Of a stretch of DNA of 64,000 nt, positions 57,624 to 64,000 are shown piece after piece; positions within the stretch are counted from its first letter, which is position 1; the number at the start of each line of letters is the position of its first letter. A program made the translations under genes and the position numbers. The stretch is from positions 682,001-746,000 of the forward strand of contig NZ_JANIGL010000002.1 of the NCBI RefSeq assembly GCF_024518675.1, written 5' to 3'. This stretch comes from Pseudoalteromonas shioyasakiensis. GTDB taxonomy: Bacteria > Pseudomonadota > Gammaproteobacteria > Enterobacterales > Alteromonadaceae. The notes beneath the pieces were generated by a model. It ran no database searches. It had not been told where the DNA came from and worked only from the letters and a program-made list of their open reading frames with translations.

Positions 57624-58518
57624 TATTGCAATTGTTGGTGATGGCGCCATTGGTTTACTGTATAGCCAGCTTTTAAGTACAGATAATCAAGTCACTTTAA
57701 TTACGCGTAACGCCAAGCCTAAAACCCAATATTATTATCAAAGGGGTGAGCTAAAGCAGGCGATCAACGTGGAGGTTTTAAACAGCGCTAACTTAGACCA
57801 ATTAACGGCAATAGAAACTGTCATATTTGCCGTAAAAGCCTACCAAGTTAACGATGCTGTAGCTCAGTTAATACCTTATTTAAGTTCATCGTGTAAGCTT
57901 ATTCTGTCTCACAATGGTATGAGTGATTTACAGCCTATTTTAAGTAAGTTACACAGCCAACAAGCACTATTCTTTTTAATTACTCAGCTAGCTGGATTCA
58001 AAATAGCATCAACGACAGTGATTCATACTGGTAATGGCCAAAGTATTTTAGGTAGCTGCAATAACACCGCGGAAAAAAAAGCTGACACACTGCTGCAACA
58101 GTTATCAGCAATACCGCAGATTAGCTACACAGGGCAAATTAACCTGATACGCTGGAAAAAGTTATTAATTAATATCGCTATAAACCCTTTAACCGCCCAC
58201 TATAATATTAAGAATGGTGAGCTCGCAGCTCCTAAATACAGTAGTGAGGTTTTAAACTTACTAACTGAAGCTTGTATGGTGGCTAATGCGCAAGGGATTA
58301 ATATTAAGCTTTGCGATGCCTTAGCAAGGGCATACCAGGTCATGACGGCGACAGCACAAAACTATTCTTCGATGCAACAAGATATCACTCACACGCGCCC
58401 CACAGAAATCGATGCTATGTGCGGTTATATTTGCCAACAGGCAGCGAAGCTGGGTATTAAGACACCTTACAATCAATTGTCCCTAGATAGGCTCACAGAT
58501 AAAAAAAGCGCGAATTAA
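57616..58518 (+). CDS. panE: 2-dehydropantoate 2-reductase
   Basis: 300 residues. N-terminal NADP-binding IAIVGDGAIGLLYSQLL (GxGxxG), VIFAVKAYQV, and the C-terminal domain with a catalytic Lys in WKKLLINIAINPLTA. PanE (ApbA) reduces ketopantoate to pantoate for coenzyme A synthesis; coaD of the same pathway is 2.5 kb away. Start overlaps the VanZ-like gene. Confidence 0.92.
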   Translation: MSNIAIVGDGAIGLLYSQLLSTDNQVTLITRNAKPKTQYYYQRGELKQAINVEVLNSANLDQLTAIETVIFAVKAYQVNDAVAQLIPYLSSSCKLILSHNGMSDLQPILSKLHSQQALFFLITQLAGFKIASTTVIHTGNGQSILGSCNNTAEKKADTLLQQLSAIPQISYTGQINLIRWKKLLINIAINPLTAHYNIKNGELAAPKYSSEVLNLLTEACMVANAQGINIKLCDALARAYQVMTATAQNYSSMQQDITHTRPTEIDAMCGYICQQAAKLGIKTPYNQLSLDRLTDKKSAN

Positions 58519-58527
58519 TCGCGCTTT
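58505..58527. terminator. Terminator between panE and thiI
   Basis: Perfect 9-bp stem AAAGCGCGA / TCGCGCTTT with a 5-base loop. It begins inside panE's last codons and is flanked by A- and T-runs, so it probably serves both convergent genes. Confidence 0.8.
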
Positions 58528-58546
58528 CTTGCTCTTTACTAGACCG

Positions 58547-60004
58547 TTATGGGCGATACACTTTCACATTGGCAAAACCATTTTCATGAAGTATCAATGC
58601 CTGTAATTGACTCATAACGCCTTTTGCACAATACAAGTAGTAATCTTTATCCTGTGGTAAATCACCAAATTTAGTCGCTAAGCGGAAGAAAGGTAAATGT
58701 ACAACCTCAACATCGGCAATATCTAATGGGTTGGCATCTTCTTCTTCTGGAGAGCGAATATCAACAACTACGGCACCAGCAGGTAAGTCTGTAACTGCTT
58801 CCGCCTCTTTTAGCTCTTGTTTTGCTTCTACGTCAATATCGCGAATGTCCATCATACGGGCATTCGAAACGACTGTATTAAGCACATCAAAATCGAACTT
58901 TTGCTCTTCAGCTTCTATTACTTGGATTTTAGCCTTTACGGTTGGCTTTTTAGATATCACACCACAGTATTCGGGCATAGTCTCAGCCATTTCTGCAGTG
59001 CCAATTTTACGAGCGATATTAATAATTTCTTGTTTATCGTGTTGAATTAATGGGCGCAATATTAAGGTTTCGGTTACACGGTCGATCACGCTTAAGTTAG
59101 CCAGCGTCTGGCTTGATACTTGCCCAATACTTTCACCGGTAACGAGAGCTTGAACCCCCATTTTTTCAGCTATTTGACTGCCTGCTCGCATCATCATGCG
59201 TTTAAGCACCACGCCCATTTGGCTGTTTTCTACATTTTCTAGTATTTCAGCAACAACAGGTTCGAAATCAACACTAATAAACTTAACTTTATGGGTGGAA
59301 CTAAATTGCTTCCAAATATAATAGCTGGCTTGCTTGACACCGATCTCGTGCGCAGCGCCCCCAAGATTAAAGAATAAAAAGTGAGTACGCGCACCTTTAC
59401 GGATCATTTGATAGCTGGCAACGCCTGAGTCAAAGCCACCTGACATTAACGAGAGAACATCTTCTTGAGTTGGTAACGGGAAGCCTGCCATACCTAGGTG
59501 AGTCTGCGTAACGATATAGGCCTTATCATCTTTAATTTCGATACGAATAGTAACTTCAGGGCGACTAAGCTGTACCCGAGCCCCTTCAATATGCTGATTC
59601 AAGCCGCCACCAACATAACGCTCTACATCTGTCGAGGTAAAATCATGCTTACCTTGGCGTTTACAACGCACACAAAACGTTTTACCCGCAATGGTGTGAC
59701 CAATAAGATCTAAAGCGATTTCATAAATGTCGTGAAGGTTTTCATAGTTGGTTTCTGTTACTTCAATGAATTGTACAATGCCAGGAATACGCTGCAGACC
59801 ATCAATAAAATCGAGTCGTACTTGCGGATCATCACTAAGTGTAACAACCGAGATATTATCCCAATTATTTTTAACTTGTACTTTTTCGTCTAGCTTACGC
59901 AGTACAATTTTAATGTTATTTTCTAACACTTTAGTAAAACGTTTACGTACTGAACGGCTTTTAATAGCTATTTCAGGGTGAAGTTTGACGATAAATTTAA
60001 GCAT
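58547..60004 (-). CDS. thiI: tRNA 4-thiouridine synthase ThiI with rhodanese domain
   Basis: 485 residues. THUMP domain (about 60-165), PP-loop SGGFDS at 188-193, C347 in YCGVIS and a C-terminal rhodanese domain with C459 in YLYCAKGV. These are the disulfide partners of E. coli ThiI (C344, C456). It transfers sulfur from IscS to U8 of tRNA and also to ThiS for thiazole synthesis. A promoter-like TATAAT and a perfect GC-rich inverted repeat lie 30-60 bases upstream. Confidence 0.97.
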   Translation of the reverse strand: MLKFIVKLHPEIAIKSRSVRKRFTKVLENNIKIVLRKLDEKVQVKNNWDNISVVTLSDDPQVRLDFIDGLQRIPGIVQFIEVTETNYENLHDIYEIALDLIGHTIAGKTFCVRCKRQGKHDFTSTDVERYVGGGLNQHIEGARVQLSRPEVTIRIEIKDDKAYIVTQTHLGMAGFPLPTQEDVLSLMSGGFDSGVASYQMIRKGARTHFLFFNLGGAAHEIGVKQASYYIWKQFSSTHKVKFISVDFEPVVAEILENVENSQMGVVLKRMMMRAGSQIAEKMGVQALVTGESIGQVSSQTLANLSVIDRVTETLILRPLIQHDKQEIINIARKIGTAEMAETMPEYCGVISKKPTVKAKIQVIEAEEQKFDFDVLNTVVSNARMMDIRDIDVEAKQELKEAEAVTDLPAGAVVVDIRSPEEEDANPLDIADVEVVHLPFFRLATKFGDLPQDKDYYLYCAKGVMSQLQALILHENGFANVKVYRP

Positions 60005-60034
60005 AGTTTACTCATTTGACAGTTTAAGAATTCA

Positions 60035-60065
60035 CGCGCCCACATACGGTGGGCGCGCGATTATA
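60035..60065 (-). promoter_or_regulatory. thiI promoter -10 element and perfect GC-rich inverted repeat
   Basis: On the minus strand TATAAT (complement of 60060-60065) is followed directly by CGCGCCCAC-CGTAT-GTGGGCGCG (60057 down to 60035): perfect 9-bp arms, nearly all G/C in an AT-rich genome. The transcription start would fall in or at the first arm. No T-tract follows, so it is unlikely to be a terminator. Operator or 5' mRNA hairpin are the options. Confidence 0.6.
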
Positions 60066-60119
60066 GCAAAAAATCTAACGTCTAGGAAATAAACAAATTT
60101 AGCTAAAATCTATTACCGT

Positions 60120-60770
60120 TTAAGCGGGCTCAACCTGTAGCGATAATTGTGTGTACTTTTCTTTTAACTCGGCGAGTTTAGATAGACTTTGCTCTGCAGC
60201 ATAAGCTTTAAATAAAGCCAACACTTTTAAAATTCCTTTATAAATATCTTGCTGTAATAGCTCACCGCTTAAACGCCGCGCTTTTATATAAGGAGTCCAA
60301 AAACTAACCGTCAGCTTTAACATGTGCGCCAGCTCTGTTGCATCATCGTCATCAAGTTCCATTAAGCCACTGTCACGTAAACTGATAATAATCCCCCTCA
60401 CTTGCGTGAGTAAGGCTGATTGAAACTCTATATAGTCTTTTTTTAGCACTTCATCTCGAGATAAAATATCACCTAAGTTGTCGTAAAAAAAGTGAAAACG
60501 CCACATCAATTCAAACAACGCATCAAGATAACCACTGAGTTGAACAAAGCCATCACTATGCCCACTGACAGGAGTAAACTGCGTATGTAAATGCTCACTA
60601 TAAAGTGCAAATATATGGCGAATTATGTCTTCTTTATTTTTAAAGTGATAATACAGGTTGCCAGGGCTGATCCCCATATGAGAAGCAATATGGTTAGTCG
60701 TGATCGCACGTTCCCCGTGCTGGTTAAACAGCTCAATGCTGGTCTTAATTATTTTATCCTTGGTACTCAT
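60120..60770 (-). CDS. TetR/AcrR family transcriptional regulator
   Basis: 216 residues. N-terminal helix-turn-helix: AITTNHIASHMGISPGNLYYHFKNKEDIIRHIF (about 20-53), the TetR family's N-LYYHF-x-x-K motif. The rest is helical with a ligand-binding domain of unknown specificity. Single gene upstream of thiI on the same strand; no target can be named from the sequence. Confidence 0.92.
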   Translation of the reverse strand: MSTKDKIIKTSIELFNQHGERAITTNHIASHMGISPGNLYYHFKNKEDIIRHIFALYSEHLHTQFTPVSGHSDGFVQLSGYLDALFELMWRFHFFYDNLGDILSRDEVLKKDYIEFQSALLTQVRGIIISLRDSGLMELDDDDATELAHMLKLTVSFWTPYIKARRLSGELLQQDIYKGILKVLALFKAYAAEQSLSKLAELKEKYTQLSLQVEPA

Positions 60771-60988
60771 ATATTCAGCTACTCTAGGTTGTTATTAAAG
60801 TAAATGCTCAAAGTTTATGCAAATTATATTAGCCGCCGAGTATATACAAATCCAATCTAATAAAATACCACCTTGAAAATTTCTATCTTAAATCTCAGTG
60901 ATTCAATGTCGACCTTGAATAATACTAACGTTAAACAATAACAAGTGATTACTTTAAGAAGGCTGATCTGTAAGGCAAACACTGATAA

Positions 60989-62907
<1,919 letters not shown>

Positions 62908-62924
62908 CGTTTATTAGCATCGTA

Positions 62925-63467
62925 TTATACAAGGTTAGACTGCTTGTTTGATCTTGTATAATGTTCATAGCCTCGCAATAACCCTAAAAAATCTTTATTA
63001 GTAAGCAAAGCTAAAACCATCATCACATCCATTAAATTGACAGTCACAGAGTAAAAGCTCCAGAACCACCACTGTTCATAATGATGTAAGTAATTGAGGT
63101 CGATATGCATGCCCAGAAATAACAGCATATTTACTGTTAAACCAATCATAACGTAGAGCTTCGCCGGTACCTCAGATACACTCGCTCGGTTAGAAATAAG
63201 TAAAATTGTCAATAAACAAATTAAATCAAAGAAAAACCAAAGCAAATAGGTAACCTGACTATGAACGAGATCAAGCCCAAGGCTTAATATCATTAGAGGA
63301 TCAGAACAAAAGTAGGAAAAAAAGATTGTTAGCGAAATCCACATTAAGGTTTTATCACCATTTGGTGTCGCCGATTTTTTTACTAGGTTATAAAGAAATG
63401 CCATTAGAAAGCTCCACATAACCAGTGAAGCTAAATACATTGCAGAAAACTCTTGGAAGAATTGCAT
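62925..63467 (-). CDS. Unknown five-helix membrane protein, paralogue of the next gene
   Basis: 180 residues with about five hydrophobic segments (9-28, 40-62, 70-92, 103-122, 133-155). Not recognised. Conserved stretches shared with the neighbour are WSFLMAFLYN near the N-terminus, GLTVNMLLFLGMHIDLNYL and WWFWSFYSV. The tail after residue 160 is polar. A 10-bp inverted repeat (62924-62933 / 62953-62962) covers its last codons. No signal peptide, catalytic motif or clear neighbours suggest a role. Confidence 0.75.
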   Translation of the reverse strand: MQFFQEFSAMYLASLVMWSFLMAFLYNLVKKSATPNGDKTLMWISLTIFFSYFCSDPLMILSLGLDLVHSQVTYLLWFFFDLICLLTILLISNRASVSEVPAKLYVMIGLTVNMLLFLGMHIDLNYLHHYEQWWFWSFYSVTVNLMDVMMVLALLTNKDFLGLLRGYEHYTRSNKQSNLV

Positions 63468-63484
63468 TCAGATCAGAAACTGCT

Positions 63485-64000
63485 TTAACAGTTTTTCAAG
63501 CTACTGATTTGTTTTTTCTCATTCCTTTTAGAAAACAACTTACCAATTCGCAACCAATCTTTTCCAAAAATAAGAGTCACGACCATGAAGAAGTCAACGG
63601 CATTTATTCCAACTGAATAAAAACTCCAAAACCACCAATATTCAGCGTTACTAAGATAAACAATATCAACATGTATCCCAAAAAATATAAGAGTATTTAT
63701 TGTTAAACCTACTAATATATATTTTAAGGTAGCGGTAAATTGTAACTTTAGAAGTTTATGTGATGCAAGAAGAGTAATTATTGTAATAACGTCATATTTA
63801 ACCCAAATGAGGTAAACATACATGCCCGCATTTAGATCAACAAACTCATAGCTCAAGCCATAAGAGAGCAGCATTATTATAGATATAACGAGAGGTGAAC
63901 TACTTCTGTCTTCTACTGTAAACTTGAGCAACAAATTGTACAAGCAAGCCATTAGAAAACCCCATATGATAATCGTATCAAAGTGGATTCCTAAAGACGT
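63485..64000 (-). CDS. Unknown membrane protein, partial (5' end beyond window), paralogue of the previous gene
   Basis: The reading frame stays open from 63485 to the window edge, so the start lies outside. A Met at 63952 is not the start: the 16 codons upstream read in frame and include IIIWGFL before it, matching VMWSFL of the paralogue. 172 residues are visible. The shared blocks (GLTINTLIFFGIHVDIVYL, WWFWSFYSV) show a tandem duplication; the copies are 17 bases apart. Confidence 0.72.
   Translation of the reverse strand, partial: TSLGIHFDTIIIWGFLMACLYNLLLKFTVEDRSSSPLVISIIMLLSYGLSYEFVDLNAGMYVYLIWVKYDVITIITLLASHKLLKLQFTATLKYILVGLTINTLIFFGIHVDIVYLSNAEYWWFWSFYSVGINAVDFFMVVTLIFGKDWLRIGKLFSKRNEKKQISSLKNC

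Noticed and set aside
62924..62962. 10-bp perfect inverted repeat ATTATACAAG / CTTGTATAAT as a terminator
   Set aside because: It is AT-rich, lies over the end of a coding sequence and has no T-tract; probably chance or a weak structure.

Overview
This 64 kb window is a stretch of ordinary chromosome from a marine gammaproteobacterium. Low G+C, codon use, gene order and family make-up all point to Alteromonadales, most likely Pseudoalteromonas (an inference, since no 16S or other marker is present). Examples of the conserved order are amgK-murU divergent from lptD-surA-pdxA-rsmA-apaG-apaH, pilT-pilU divergent from yggS-proC-yggT-rdgB-hemW, and rsmE-gshB-yqgE-ruvX. I see no tRNA, rRNA, insertion sequence, prophage, integron or CRISPR array. 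No gene-free stretch exceeds 300 bases; the longest, 39877-40172, lies between phoH and rapA.

Layout. 1-4 kb: the end of a lipid A acyltransferase gene, an unknown anchored protein and glnE. 4-8 kb: a DUF350-like membrane protein, an unknown protein, then rsmE, gshB, yqgE and ruvX. 8-16 kb: a pilT-pilU-periplasmic protein operon on the minus strand, divergent from yggS-proC-yggT-DUF4426-rdgB-hemW. 15-23 kb: single genes (DUF885 lipoprotein, unknown, SIMPL protein, an acyl-CoA ligase/acetyltransferase fusion, a K+ channel). 22-39 kb: signalling and accessory genes, including a 1502-residue propeller/PAS/GGDEF/EAL protein, an acyltransferase, a metal-efflux permease with its MerR regulator and a well-formed MerR-type promoter, a hydroxyacid dehydrogenase, and a hybrid histidine kinase overlapping a REC-GGDEF response regulator. 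38-47 kb: phoH-like, rapA, rluA, an alpha/beta-hydrolase-like protein, djlA, murU and amgK. 47-54 kb: the lptD-surA-pdxA-rsmA-apaG-apaH operon. 54-64 kb: a chemoreceptor, yajQ, a VanZ-like gene with panE, thiI, a TetR regulator, coaD with a Wzi-like outer-membrane protein, and two tandem paralogous membrane proteins of unknown family, the second running off the window.

How the genes work together. Cell-envelope building is the main theme: lipid A acylation, LptD/SurA assembly of the outer membrane, MurNAc recycling by AmgK/MurU, and a Wzi-like protein. A second theme is signalling: two proteins with cyclic-di-GMP domains, a phosphorelay kinase, a chemoreceptor, twitching-motility ATPases and two orphan periplasmic solute-binding-like proteins. 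The rest is housekeeping (cofactors, rRNA/tRNA modification, nucleotide clean-up, RNA polymerase recycling).

I did not find a clear new defence or mobile system. The best leads are the tandem unknown membrane proteins at the right edge, the cysteine-repeat loop of the efflux permease, the leader hairpin before the acyltransferase gene, the perfect GC-rich inverted repeat at the thiI promoter, and the apparently dead GGDEF half of the 1502-residue protein.
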